Shown here: in pieces, positions 54,810 to 63,427 of the stretch
Layout: every line of letters starts with the position of its first letter
Position numbering within the stretch: position 1 is the stretch's first letter
Origin: Candidatus Gastranaerophilales bacterium
Lineage (GTDB): Bacteria > Cyanobacteriota > Vampirovibrionia > Gastranaerophilales > Gastranaerophilaceae
Length of the DNA stretch: 64,000 nt
Reading direction: 5' to 3'
Assembly (NCBI GenBank): GCA_944325145.1
Contig: CALYDL010000006.1
Coordinates: forward strand, 1-64,000
Notes under the pieces: generated by a model
Seen by the model: only the letters and a program-made list of their open reading frames with translations
Told to the model about the DNA's origin: nothing
The model's database searches: none
Program-made: the position numbers and the translations under genes

Positions 54810-56348
54810 ATGAAACAGCCGTTTTTCTATGATATTACATTAAGAGATGGAAATCAAGCGTTAAAAAAACCTTGGGAATTAAGAGATAAAAAAATTATTT
54901 TTGAAAAACTGCTAGAGCTTAATGTGCAGGCTGTTGAGGTCGGTTTTCCCGCAAGCTCAGAAATGGATTTTGAAGCATGCAGAGAATTATCTTTAATGGC
55001 ACCAAATCACCTTGTTGTGTCGGGTTTAGCAAGGTGTGTTGAAAATGATATTGTAAGTGCTGTAAATTCAATTGGCGAAGCCAAGAAGCCAAGAATTCAT
55101 GTGTTTTTAACTTTGTCACCATTTCATATGAAATACGTTTTAAATAAAGACCCAAAAGAAGCAAGGCAAACTGCAATTAAGGCCGTTAAATTTGCATATG
55201 ATGAAATTAAAAAGGTAAATAAAGAGGGCGAAATTCAATTTTCAGTAGAACACTTTGGTGATTGCGGCGAAAACCTTGATTTTGTTATAGACACCCTAAA
55301 AGAAATTGTTCAAGCCGGGGCTACCACTTTGAATTTGCCAAACACTGTTGAAAGGTGCCGCCCGGGGACATTTATTAAAATGGTTGAAAAAGTTAGAGAA
55401 AATATTGATGATTTTGTCACAATTTCCGTTCACAACCATAATGATTTAGGTATGGCAACCGCAACAACCGTTGAAAGCTATTTTACAGGTGCCGTTCAAT
55501 TGGAATGCGCTCTAAACGGCTTGGGCGAGCGTGCGGGCAACACCAATTTTTATGAAGTTGCAGTGGCGCTTCATAATTCAGGTGTTGATGTTCCTGTTGA
55601 TTTATCAAAAATTTATGAAACCGCATTAATAGTGGCTCAAATGTCAAAAGTTCCCATTTGGGAAAAAGCCCCCTTAATAGGCCCTGATGCTTTGGCTCAT
55701 AGGTCAGGTATTCACCAAGACGGCGCACTTAAAACAAAAGATATGGAAAAGGGCGCATACAGGCCAATTCATCCTTCATTAATCGGCAGAAAAGACGATG
55801 AAAAAATGGGCATTACTTCTCAATCAGGTAAAACCGCAATATTTGAAGTTATTTCAAACGCAGGATATCCAATTACAATTCAAGAAGCTATAAGGTTGCA
55901 GCCTATTATCAAAGAAGCCGCAGAAAAAGTTGGCGAATTGCCCACTGCTAAATTGCTGGATATTTATTTCAGCGAAACATTTAATGTTAAGGGTGATTTC
56001 AAATTCAGACATCTTGGCTATTTGGATGATGGTATTTTTGAAATTGAATTCAGATATAAAAATGAAGAATTTAAAGTTAAAGGCGAAGGCAACGGCCCCG
56101 TGGATGCTTGCATAAATGCGCTTAACCAATCAGGCTTTAAGGTTAAACTTTTACATTATGAACAAAATTCACCTGATACTGACTTAAAAGGTGCCGGCGC
56201 TGTTGCACAAAGCGAAATTCACTTGGAAGACGAAACAGGCAATGAAGTTATAGGCAGGGCGCGCCACGAATCAACCGCAATTGCAAACGTTAAGGCTATT
56301 TTTAATGCACTAAATATTATGAATAAAGAAAAAAAGAATGACAAATAA
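54810..56348 (+). CDS. leuA: 2-isopropylmalate synthase
   Basis: First committed enzyme of leucine synthesis, condensing 2-oxoisovalerate with acetyl-CoA. The 512-residue protein has FFYDITLRDGNQALKKP, EVGFPASSEMDFE, VHNHNDLGMA with the metal His, and NGLGERAGN. A regulatory LeuA domain follows (~370-512). The DITLRDGNQ and HNHNDLG motifs are shared with homocitrate and citramalate synthases, but overall length and the C-terminal domain fit LeuA. It overlaps the next radical SAM gene by 11 bases. Confidence 0.9.
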   Translation: MKQPFFYDITLRDGNQALKKPWELRDKKIIFEKLLELNVQAVEVGFPASSEMDFEACRELSLMAPNHLVVSGLARCVENDIVSAVNSIGEAKKPRIHVFLTLSPFHMKYVLNKDPKEARQTAIKAVKFAYDEIKKVNKEGEIQFSVEHFGDCGENLDFVIDTLKEIVQAGATTLNLPNTVERCRPGTFIKMVEKVRENIDDFVTISVHNHNDLGMATATTVESYFTGAVQLECALNGLGERAGNTNFYEVAVALHNSGVDVPVDLSKIYETALIVAQMSKVPIWEKAPLIGPDALAHRSGIHQDGALKTKDMEKGAYRPIHPSLIGRKDDEKMGITSQSGKTAIFEVISNAGYPITIQEAIRLQPIIKEAAEKVGELPTAKLLDIYFSETFNVKGDFKFRHLGYLDDGIFEIEFRYKNEEFKVKGEGNGPVDACINALNQSGFKVKLLHYEQNSPDTDLKGAGAVAQSEIHLEDETGNEVIGRARHESTAIANVKAIFNALNIMNKEKKNDK

Positions 56349-57306
56349 AAAAACATTTATTTTTGATTTTCTTATAACCCAAAACTGCAACTATAGATGT
56401 CCTTATTGTTCGCAGAGTAAAAAATTTCATAAAGGAATTTTTGAACAAGCTTCAATTGAAACCATAAATTCTGTTTTAAATTTTATTGATAAAAATTCAA
56501 ATAAATTTAATTTTGAAATAACGGTTTCAGGCGGCGAACCTTTAGTTCACCCTGAATTTTTTAATTTTTTGATGGAATTAAAAAAAAGAAATGCAGCAGT
56601 TTCAATTGTTTCTAATTTTTCATTTGAAATTGAAAAATATATAAAAATAAAAGATATTTTAGGCGAAAACTTTAAAGAGCTTCTTGTATCTTTGCATTTA
56701 AGCCAAGTTAAAAGCTTAGATGAATTTTTAAAAAAAGCAGAAATTTTTAACAGTTATAAAGGCGGCACAAACTTTTTAGCAGCTTCTGTTTTAACAGATG
56801 AAAATGTTTCTGAACTAAAAAAAGTTGCTTCATTTTTAAAAGAAAAAAATATAAAATTTGAGCTTCAACATTTAAGAATAAAAAATAAATTTGTTGAATA
56901 TAGTGATATTGCAAAAGAATTTATTTCAAACTTTCCTATTTCAAAAATTAAGGAAAAATCAGGAACTTATTCTAAAATTTGCTTAGCAGGCGTCAACTTT
57001 ATGATAATTTATCAAAACGGCGAATGCTACCGCTGTTATTCTTCAAGGTTTAATAAGGTTCATTCTTTGGGAAATATAAAAAGTAAAAATTTTAAACTAT
57101 ATTCAAAACCCTTGCCTTGCTTAAATAAAAATTGCACATGCCCAAAACCCATTTTATTTAATATGATTGATTATTCTTCAAAAGCCCCCGTTAAAGCACT
57201 TTTATTGAGTTTGTATAATGCTTTTTTTATCCCTCTTTTTATTGTGAAAAATTTTGACAGTTTAAAAGAAAAATTCATACAAGGGAAAAATTTAAAAAAT
57301 AAATAA
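56338..57306 (+). CDS. radical SAM protein
   Basis: A 322-residue radical SAM protein: FLITQNCNYRCPYCSQS carries C-x3-C-x2-C near residue 17, then TVSGGEPLVHPEF and VSNFSFEI. The C-terminal third has scattered Cys (CLAGVN, CYRCYSS, CLNKNCTCPKP) of an auxiliary cluster. Substrate not evident. Its start lies inside the end of leuA, so it is probably translated in tandem with it, yet there is no obvious metabolic link to leucine. Confidence 0.75.
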   Translation: MTNKKTFIFDFLITQNCNYRCPYCSQSKKFHKGIFEQASIETINSVLNFIDKNSNKFNFEITVSGGEPLVHPEFFNFLMELKKRNAAVSIVSNFSFEIEKYIKIKDILGENFKELLVSLHLSQVKSLDEFLKKAEIFNSYKGGTNFLAASVLTDENVSELKKVASFLKEKNIKFELQHLRIKNKFVEYSDIAKEFISNFPISKIKEKSGTYSKICLAGVNFMIIYQNGECYRCYSSRFNKVHSLGNIKSKNFKLYSKPLPCLNKNCTCPKPILFNMIDYSSKAPVKALLLSLYNAFFIPLFIVKNFDSLKEKFIQGKNLKNK

Positions 57307-57393
57307 AACTTGATTTCTTGCTTTTATTTGTTAAAATTTTCTTGCGTTAAGATGTTATTGAACGCAGCACTCTGCAAGGCACAAAGTAACAAT

Positions 57394-57461
57394 CGGGACG
57401 TAGCACTCTGCCGACGCAGAAAGTGACTAAATGTCACTTTCAAGGAGAGGTGGTAGCGCAC
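57394..57461 (+). repeat. degenerate copy of the tRNA-Pro 5' half with a D-loop insert
   Basis: CGGGACGTAGC (57394-57404) equals the first 11 bases of tRNA-Pro and GGTAGCGCAC (57452-57461) equals its later D-arm bases. The tRNA's GCAGCTT between them is replaced by 47 bases that hold a perfect hairpin, AAAGTGAC/GTCACTTT (57420-57427 with 57433-57440). The copy then leaves the tRNA sequence. It lies 76 bases before the intact tRNA gene. Confidence 0.75.
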
Positions 57462-57536
57462 TAACGAACTTCCGAGAAGGAAGTGAAGTTATAAGCTACC
57501 AAGCAAGCCCAAAAGTTTGAAAATTAAATATATTAT

Positions 57537-57613
57537 CGGGACGTAGCGCAGCTTGGTAGCGCACCACCTTGGGGTGGTGGGGGTCGCAGGTTCAAATCCT
57601 GTCGTTCCGACCA
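57537..57613 (+). tRNA. tRNA-Pro (anticodon GGG)
   Basis: Cloverleaf from 57537: acceptor CGGGACG with CGTTCCG, D-arm GCGCAGCTTGGTAGCGC, anticodon stem CCACC/GGTGG with loop TTGGGGT (anticodon GGG), T-arm GCAGGTTCAAATCCTGT, discriminator A and encoded CCA at 57611-57613. It is the only tRNA of the three here that encodes CCA. It is flanked by altered copies of its own parts on both sides. Confidence 0.95.
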
Positions 57614-57619
57614 TTTAAG

Positions 57620-57653
57620 AAAAAACACCTTTTTGATAAAAGGTGTTTTTTTT
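57620..57653 (+). terminator. terminator of tRNA-Pro
   Basis: AACACCTTTT (57624-57633), loop TGAT, AAAAGGTGTT (57638-57647), then a T-run. A related terminator recurs in each downstream 126-bp unit. Confidence 0.8.
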
Positions 57654-57663
57654 ATTTCAAAAA

Positions 57664-58085
57664 CCTTTGGGATTTGAACCTTTAAAATGTGCAGGTGTGC
57701 TTTTAAACCGCTAGGGTTTAAAATGTCCTGTCTTATCCGACCAATTAGAAAAATCCTTTTATCAAAAAGGTGTTTTTTTTATTTAAAAACCTTTGGGATT
57801 TGAACCTTTAAAATGTGCAGGTGTGCTTTTAAACCGCCAGGGTTTAAAATGTCCTGTCTTATCCGACCAATTAGAAAAATCCTTTTATCAAAAAGGTGTT
57901 TTTTTTATTTAAAAACCTTTGGGATTTGAACCTTTAAAATGTGCAGGTGTGCTTTTAAACCGCCAGGGTTTAAAATGTCCTGTCTTATCCGACCAATTAG
58001 AAAAATCCTTTTATCAAAAAGGTGTTTTTTTTATTTAAAAACCTTTGGGATTTGAACCTTTAAAATGTGCAAGTGTGCCCTTAAA
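57664..58085 (+). repeat. 126-bp tandem repeats of tRNA-Pro 3' half plus terminator
   Basis: Units begin at 57664, 57790, 57916 and 58042, an exact 126-bp period; the first three are nearly identical and the fourth diverges after ~40 bases. Each unit holds an inverted T-arm (GGATTTGAACC), then GCAGG, a hairpin insert (TTTTAAACC/GGTTTAAAA) in place of the T-loop, then CCTGTC, TCCGACCA of the tRNA 3' end, and a terminator like that of tRNA-Pro (TCCTTTTATCAAAAAGG then T-run). No coding frame. Confidence 0.88.
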
Positions 58086-58263
58086 CTATTATGGGTTTAA
58101 AACTCCTATTTTATTTGACAATTAAAACTATAATACCGCCCATATAATGGATTGACTTCTATTTTGCTTGATTTTCATTGTAAAAAAATATAAATTAATT
58201 AAATAATTGGCTAAAGGTTTTTTTAAATAGTGCCGATAATTATACGGGTAATACGAGGCAAAT

Positions 58264-59391
58264 ATGTTAAGTATAGATAAAAGCTTGCAATTTGAGGGTC
58301 TGGATAATTTTCTTTATGCAACAAAAGAAAATGTAACTAACACAATTTTGCTTGTTGATGATGAAATTAACAATCTTCAGCTTATAAAACGTGCTCTAAG
58401 GGGCAAATATAACATTTTAACCGCAAGCCAAGGGCAAGAAGGTTTAGATGTTTTGAAACAAAATATAGACAAAATTTGCCTTATAATTTCAGACCACAAA
58501 ATGCCTGTTATGGAAGGCACTGAATTTTTAGAAAAAGCAAATAAAATTGCGCCTGATGTTATAAAAATTTTACTAACGGGCTTTACTGATATTGAAATTT
58601 TAACAGATGCCGTTAATAAATGTAATTTGTTCCAATATATTACAAAGCCGTTTGACCCAAACGAATTAATCGCTGTTGTTGAATCAGGCGTTGAAAAGTT
58701 TAATCTTTCAAGTTCAAAATCTTTGATGATGAAGGATTTAAAAGAACTTTTCTATAAAACAATTAAATCAATTTCAGCTACACTGGACGCTAAAGATGCT
58801 TATACCCATGGGCATTCCATGAGAGTAACTTTGTATTCCTTAATGCTTGCATCAACTATTTGTCCAAACGACCTTAAATTTTTGGAAAATGTTGAAATTG
58901 CAGGTTTGTTGCATGACATAGGCAAAATTTCAATTCCCCAAAGAGTTTTGTGTAAACCCGGCAGATTAACTGACGATGAATTTGTTATTATGAAATCTCA
59001 CCCTGTTTGTTCTGAAAGGCTTGTTGAAAATATCAAGCAATTGGGCGAAGTTGGACAATGGGTAAAAGCGCACCATGAAAAATGGGATGGCACAGGCTAT
59101 CCTGATAAATTAAAAGGTGAAGAAATCCCCTTGTGTGCCAGAATTGTTGCAATTGCAGATACTTATGATGCCATGACAAGCACAAGGTCATATAGAAGTG
59201 CACTTTTGCATGAAGTTGCAATAGAAGAAATTAAGAAATGCTCAGGAACTCAATTTGACCCTGAACTAGCTCAAAAATTTATTGACATGCAAGATAAAAT
59301 CAAAGAAGCAAAAGAAGACCCCGAAAAATTCTATAAGCAATATAGTGTTCTTCAAAAGCTTATAGATAAAGGCATTACAGGCGGTTTTTAA
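58264..59391 (+). CDS. response regulator with HD-GYP c-di-GMP phosphodiesterase domain
   Basis: Residues ~25-150 are a receiver domain: LLVDDEINN with the acidic pair, ISDHKMPVMEG with the phosphorylated Asp, LLTGF, and YITKPFDP with the Lys. Residues ~165-360 are an HD-GYP domain: GHSMRVTLYSL, LLHDIGKISIP, SHPVCSERL, HHEKWDGTGYP and ARIVAIADTYDAMTS. These metal-binding residues are all present, so hydrolysis of cyclic di-GMP or a related dinucleotide is likely. No histidine kinase is adjacent, so its partner is elsewhere. Confidence 0.9.
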   Translation: MLSIDKSLQFEGLDNFLYATKENVTNTILLVDDEINNLQLIKRALRGKYNILTASQGQEGLDVLKQNIDKICLIISDHKMPVMEGTEFLEKANKIAPDVIKILLTGFTDIEILTDAVNKCNLFQYITKPFDPNELIAVVESGVEKFNLSSSKSLMMKDLKELFYKTIKSISATLDAKDAYTHGHSMRVTLYSLMLASTICPNDLKFLENVEIAGLLHDIGKISIPQRVLCKPGRLTDDEFVIMKSHPVCSERLVENIKQLGEVGQWVKAHHEKWDGTGYPDKLKGEEIPLCARIVAIADTYDAMTSTRSYRSALLHEVAIEEIKKCSGTQFDPELAQKFIDMQDKIKEAKEDPEKFYKQYSVLQKLIDKGITGGF

Positions 59392-59486
59392 AAATATTGT
59401 AAAAGAACACTTGGTTTGATTACTTGTTACAGATGCTTTGATTATTTTGGGACACTTTGTGTTGGGTGCAGAACCCTCAACCTACA

Positions 59487-59594
59487 AACTGCAATTTCTA
59501 AAGCATAAGGGGCTGCAAGTCCGACATCTTCGCTTGTAAATCTTGTTATTCTTATTGCAACATACAATGGAGCTTCTCCTGCTTCAAGCATTCT
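59487..59594 (-). pseudogene. rarA: remnant of rarA (replication-associated recombination protein A)
   Basis: About 36 codons on the minus strand read [14 protein letters not shown], then [13 protein letters not shown] and PYALEIAV. This is the conserved C-terminal clamp-loader-like segment of RarA/MgsA, where the normal form is RMLEAGEDPLYIARR...FASEDVGLADP. Nothing of the AAA+ domain or the remaining C-terminus is present, and the ends dissolve into unrelated codons. It is a small decayed piece next to an accessory region, possibly left by insertion of the Mu-type element. Confidence 0.6.
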
Positions 59595-59662
59595 ATTGCA
59601 TTTAAGCATATTTTTCTGCTGTTTAAAACCAATTAAAGCTAATTGTAAAGAGACAGTTAGTT

Positions 59663-59771
59663 TGAGAATTCTCGGACACAAAATGAGAATTTCTTATTTT
59701 ATATAAAAATAAGTAGGAAAAATTCTAAAGCCAACTGATAAAATTCTCAAAGTAAAAGATAATCATTCTCA
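59663..59771. promoter_or_regulatory. cluster of TGAGAATT motifs upstream of the transposase
   Basis: Four copies of TGAGAAT(T) in this AT-rich gap: 59663-59670 and 59684-59691 on the plus strand, and 59742-59749 and 59765-59771 on the minus strand. The first is part of a perfect palindrome, GAGAATTCTC (59664-59673). Multiple spaced copies near a Mu-type transposase fit end-binding sites or an operator; this is inference. Confidence 0.4.
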
Positions 59772-59874
59772 ATCTTAAAGATAAATTAATTGTAAATATA
59801 GACACATAGGTAATTTCTATTAACCTAGCCTTGTTGGATAATATTTAATTATTTATAATTTTAGCAAGGGAATT

Positions 59875-60560
59875 ATGTCTAAAGAAATATGGCTATCAGT
59901 AGATGAAGTTTCTCAATTAAGCGAAGAAACCAAAGAGACGGTTAGAAGAAAATGCAAGCGTGGAGAATATGTTGCAGTCTTTGAAAAACAAGGAAAATAT
60001 AAAAATTATTTTATTTCTTTAGACTCTCTGCCATTAGAATTCAAGCGAAAATATTATAAGCAAAAAGAAGACAATAAAGATTCAAAGTTTTATAAAAAGC
60101 TCCCGATTGGGCAAAAAAACAAGCAAGTAAATATCTTGAACTTATTGAATTAACTCAAGAGATGAAACACAAAGAAATTGTTGAATTTCTTGAAAATTGG
60201 AACATGGAAAACCCTGATAAAAAATCCAGTTATTCTGCATTGTGCAAGGCAAAAGTTAAATTTAAACAATTTGGAAAAGATGCATTATTATCTAAAAAAG
60301 GGTTGAAAAATAAAGAATATCGTATAAAACCTGAATATTACGAGTATTATAAAAATCTGTATTTAAGTTCAAATGCCCCTTCAATTTATAATTGTTGGTT
60401 TAAAACATTGGTGTATGCAATTGATAAAGATAATGTTGCAGTTGCTAATTTCCCAAGTGAAAAGACTTTTGACAGATACTTGAAAAAAGATGTTGGTCCG
60501 GCATTGATTGAGCACTTAAGAAATCCTTGCGAGAAAGTTTTGGCAAAAGATTTAATGTAG
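59875..60560 (+). pseudogene. frameshifted, truncated Mu-type transposase
   Basis: The first frame (59875-60153) encodes the Mu transposase-like N-terminal DNA-binding domain: EIWLSVDEVSQLSEETKETV, then RRKCKRGEY and SLDSLPLEFKRKYY. The second frame (60162-60560, but open from about 60100) continues it with QASKYLELIELTQEMKHKEI and the next helical DNA-binding domains. The frames differ by -1, and a heptamer A_AAA_AAC (60114-60120) in the first frame would join them by -1 slippage. The product still ends at residue ~230 before any DDE catalytic domain, so it cannot be an active transposase alone. Confidence 0.7.
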
Positions 60561-60604
60561 TTTTTTTATAGAAATTACATGTCTGCGAAAAGATTTAAAA
60601 ATAG

Positions 60605-61015
60605 TTATCTGTAGCTTCCGACTTTTCTGCCGTATTTGTCATATTCAGTTATTCTACCAGATGAGTCTTTTTTGAATGTTCCTACTTTTTGCCCGTATTT
60701 ATCATATTTTGTAGTTACACCGTTAGAATTTGTTTTGTAGCTACCTGTTTTCTGTCCATATTTATCGTAGGAATTATATCCTGAAGATGTCTTTTTATAA
60801 CTTCCTGTCTTTTGTCCATATTTGTCGTACCTGTTGTATCCGTTTGAGGTCTTTTTGTATGAGCCTGTTTTAGAACTGTATCTGTCATAAGAATTGTAGC
60901 CTGAAGTTGTTTGCCTGTATGAACCTGTCTTTTGCCCATAACGGTCATAAGAATTAACTGCAAATGCGATATTTGCAAATAATAATATTAACAATAAAAC
61001 TAAAAACTTTTTCAT
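60605..61015 (-). CDS. exported protein of YDKYGQKTGSYK repeats
   Basis: An N-terminal signal peptide (KKFLVLLLILLFANIAFA) is followed by six tandem units of about 20 residues, typified by YDKYGQKTGSYKKTSSGYNS. The units are basic, Tyr- and Gly-rich and lack Cys. Small exported proteins with this kind of repeat occur in several gut and epsilon-proteobacterial genomes without known function. I use ATG 61015, six bases after AAAGGAC; ATG 61018 is adjacent. It is isolated on the minus strand between mobile and restriction genes. Confidence 0.75.
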   Translation of the reverse strand: MKKFLVLLLILLFANIAFAVNSYDRYGQKTGSYRQTTSGYNSYDRYSSKTGSYKKTSNGYNRYDKYGQKTGSYKKTSSGYNSYDKYGQKTGSYKTNSNGVTTKYDKYGQKVGTFKKDSSGRITEYDKYGRKVGSYR

Positions 61016-61033
61016 CATATGTCCTTTTTTATA

Positions 61034-62206
61034 TTATCCCTCCGAAGTAATAAATTTATTTATATATCTGGTGTAATTTTCTATTTTAGATTTATCCCTC
61101 ACTGGAAATGAATCATCTATTTTTGTAATTCCAACATTATTGAGAAATAATTGAGCAAACTCTTTTTTGCATTTTGCAGTATCTGAATCTGCTTTTATAC
61201 CAGAAAATATATTACTTAATGAACTTGCATACAAATCTGCAATTTGAACATATATTTCATCTTTTGAATCGACATCTTTAAAGTCATCTAATGCAATTAG
61301 GTATTTATAATATTGTTTTAATTCTAAATCCAGTTCCTGTTTGATTTTTTCTCTTGCTACTGCATCATATCCCTCACTATCCTTGTCTAAAGTTATATGT
61401 AATTTAGCGCTTTTCTCTGCATATGGTGAGCCACAAGTTGACCTTACAATAACAGATGTTAGTTCTTTTAAGAATATCTCAAGTAGGTATTTTGTCTTTT
61501 TTTGCTCTGTTTTGCGTTTTAATCCTTTATTTTCAACTATTATAGAAAGAAATGTAAAAGGAGCACCCTCTCTAAATATTTCGTTCAAATAATCTTTGTA
61601 GAAATCCAAATTTCTTTTATTTATATCAGTAAATTTTAATTCTTCGATATTTAATTTGTGCTTAGTATTCAACCTCTTTTTTAAGTCATTGAATCTAAGT
61701 TTTTGAGATTGAACATTATTTTTGCCGTTCAATAATATCCCAGCTAAAACAAAATAAGGAGCATTTTTCCCACTTTCATCCATATACATATAATAATCAG
61801 GTAAACCTCTAAAAGTTTTTCGTTTCTGCTCGCTATAATGTTCACGAAATTCTTTAGCTCTTTTTAGTCTGGCTTGCTGAACTTCTTCCGTTGCAGGAAA
61901 AAGTCCTTGTGTGTTTTGAATATTTGCACGAGTTCTTTGTATATCATACATTTTAGGGACGTTATATAAATCTTCAAGTTTTATTGCATCATCATCCTGT
62001 ATATATTCAGAATGAAACTGTTTGTAAAATTCAATAGACAATGCAATATCGCTATTTCTTGTATAGCCATCCCTCCACAATATGTAAGTAATCTTATCTA
62101 TATTAGAAAACTTACTTAAATCCTCTTTATTTTTTATAGCATCATGGATTTTAGGTATACTCATTATTCTGCGTAATATATTTTCTTCACTATATTTTTT
62201 ACCCAT
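61034..62206 (-). CDS. DUF3800 domain protein beside hsdS
   Basis: Residues ~140-390 match DUF3800, a predicted RNase H-like nuclease family common in phage-defence and mobile regions: YMYMDESGKNAPYFVLAGIL with the first acidic residues, ITLDKDSEGYDA, and YVQIADLYASSLSNIF with the conserved Asp. About 135 residues precede it (ILRRIMSIPKIHDAI, ITYILWRDGYTRNSDIAL) with no known domain. AGGAGG stands before the ATG. It follows hsdS by 12 bases on the same strand, so they are one operon. Activity is not demonstrated for most members. Confidence 0.78.
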   Translation of the reverse strand: MGKKYSEENILRRIMSIPKIHDAIKNKEDLSKFSNIDKITYILWRDGYTRNSDIALSIEFYKQFHSEYIQDDDAIKLEDLYNVPKMYDIQRTRANIQNTQGLFPATEEVQQARLKRAKEFREHYSEQKRKTFRGLPDYYMYMDESGKNAPYFVLAGILLNGKNNVQSQKLRFNDLKKRLNTKHKLNIEELKFTDINKRNLDFYKDYLNEIFREGAPFTFLSIIVENKGLKRKTEQKKTKYLLEIFLKELTSVIVRSTCGSPYAEKSAKLHITLDKDSEGYDAVAREKIKQELDLELKQYYKYLIALDDFKDVDSKDEIYVQIADLYASSLSNIFSGIKADSDTAKCKKEFAQLFLNNVGITKIDDSFPVRDKSKIENYTRYINKFITSEG

Positions 62207-62218
62207 GCATGCCTCCTA

Positions 62219-63427
62219 TTATACAAACATTTGTTGGAGTAAGCCTTTTTTGAATTGTTGCAAGTCAATAAGTAGTGCTTTTTTCTCTTCAATAAGCTCA
62301 TCCATTTTGGATAATACTTTTGCTATCTTTTCTTGCTCTTCTTGACAAGGTATTAATAAAGTCATTTTTGATATCATTTCCAGTCGAACAGAATCTACCG
62401 AAGTTTTTGCCGTCATCTTTTTTACACGGTCATAGAAATGTGTTGAAAAATAATAATAAAAATATTTTCCTAATATTCCATTAAAATTGGACATTTTATA
62501 CACTCTTTGATGGAAATTAAATTTCCCATTTACATAATGATAAACTTTCCCTGTACCAACTCCATCACCAACAGTAAGTACAGCCTCTCCATCGAATATG
62601 TATTTATTACTTCTTTCTATTATAGCTGAACGTACATAAAAAGGATAAATGCCATTGTCTTCTTTATCTTGCGTATTACCCTTGCCTGTAGATATATCAC
62701 AAACCTCATTTACATATTTTTCTTCCCAATCTGGGTAGGGGTTGTTGTTGGAGTCTTTGAAGCGGATTTGTTGAGAAAAGATTTTTTGCATAAGCCCTTT
62801 CTTTTGTTCTTCAAGGTCTTTAACCTCACTCTCACACTCATTAATCAACTCATCAACCTTGCTCAAAAATCCCGCAATCTTCTCTTGCTCCTCAAGACAA
62901 GGATAATAAATTTCTGTCGTCTTTATAGATGATTTACTAACAGAAGACACTTTTATTCCTGTAATTAGCGGTAGTAATTGATTATGATAAAGATTTGAAT
63001 TTAAGAAATACCCTAAATATTTACTAGCAAAATTAAATTTAGGACGACAAGGAATAGTATGTAAACCAGATAACATTTTTTCTTGAACATTATATAATTC
63101 GCAAGCTTTTCCAACAGTTTCATCTTCTGCAGTATCTGCAAAAATCACATCACCGTTTTGCAAATAACTTGAAGATTTATATTTACTTAAATCAATATCT
63201 TGATTAATATTGGGTATCTCACAAATTTGGCAATTCAAATTTAAAGGATAATTAATTAAAATATCTCCATAGTGTATGTTTTTTACAGACTTGTTACTAT
63301 AATTAAGTTCTTTTCTTGAAAACGTATTATTTTGTAATATTTCAAATACTTCATCAAATTGCTTAGAACTCCATTCTGGATAAGCATTTCCATTTTTATC
63401 TTTAAATCTTAATTTAGGTTTAGTCAT
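62219..63427 (-). CDS. hsdS: type I restriction-modification specificity subunit (HsdS)
   Basis: The 402-residue protein has two target recognition domains. Each starts with 'LRFKD...G/NPYPEW' or 'IRFKDSNNNPYPDW' and ends with a coiled-coil spacer: PCLEEQEKIAGFLSKVDELI in the first, PCQEEQEKIAKVLSKMDELI in the second. It would set the DNA target of an HsdM/HsdR complex. hsdM and hsdR are not in this window and would be expected beyond the right edge. Its start overlaps the upstream unnamed gene by eight bases. Confident. Confidence 0.92.
   Translation of the reverse strand: MTKPKLRFKDKNGNAYPEWSSKQFDEVFEILQNNTFSRKELNYSNKSVKNIHYGDILINYPLNLNCQICEIPNINQDIDLSKYKSSSYLQNGDVIFADTAEDETVGKACELYNVQEKMLSGLHTIPCRPKFNFASKYLGYFLNSNLYHNQLLPLITGIKVSSVSKSSIKTTEIYYPCLEEQEKIAGFLSKVDELINECESEVKDLEEQKKGLMQKIFSQQIRFKDSNNNPYPDWEEKYVNEVCDISTGKGNTQDKEDNGIYPFYVRSAIIERSNKYIFDGEAVLTVGDGVGTGKVYHYVNGKFNFHQRVYKMSNFNGILGKYFYYYFSTHFYDRVKKMTAKTSVDSVRLEMISKMTLLIPCQEEQEKIAKVLSKMDELIEEKKALLIDLQQFKKGLLQQMFV

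Noticed and set aside
54763-54813. A 16-codon frame (Leu/Ile-rich) overlapping the leuA start, resembling a leader peptide
   Set aside because: It has no Shine-Dalgarno, no terminator or alternative hairpins follow it, and it overlaps the leuA ATG, so there is no room for attenuation. AT-rich sequence easily gives Ile/Leu codons.
57664-58085. CRISPR array
   Set aside because: The period is regular but the whole 126-bp unit is repeated, with no unique spacers, and the units are made of tRNA and terminator sequence.
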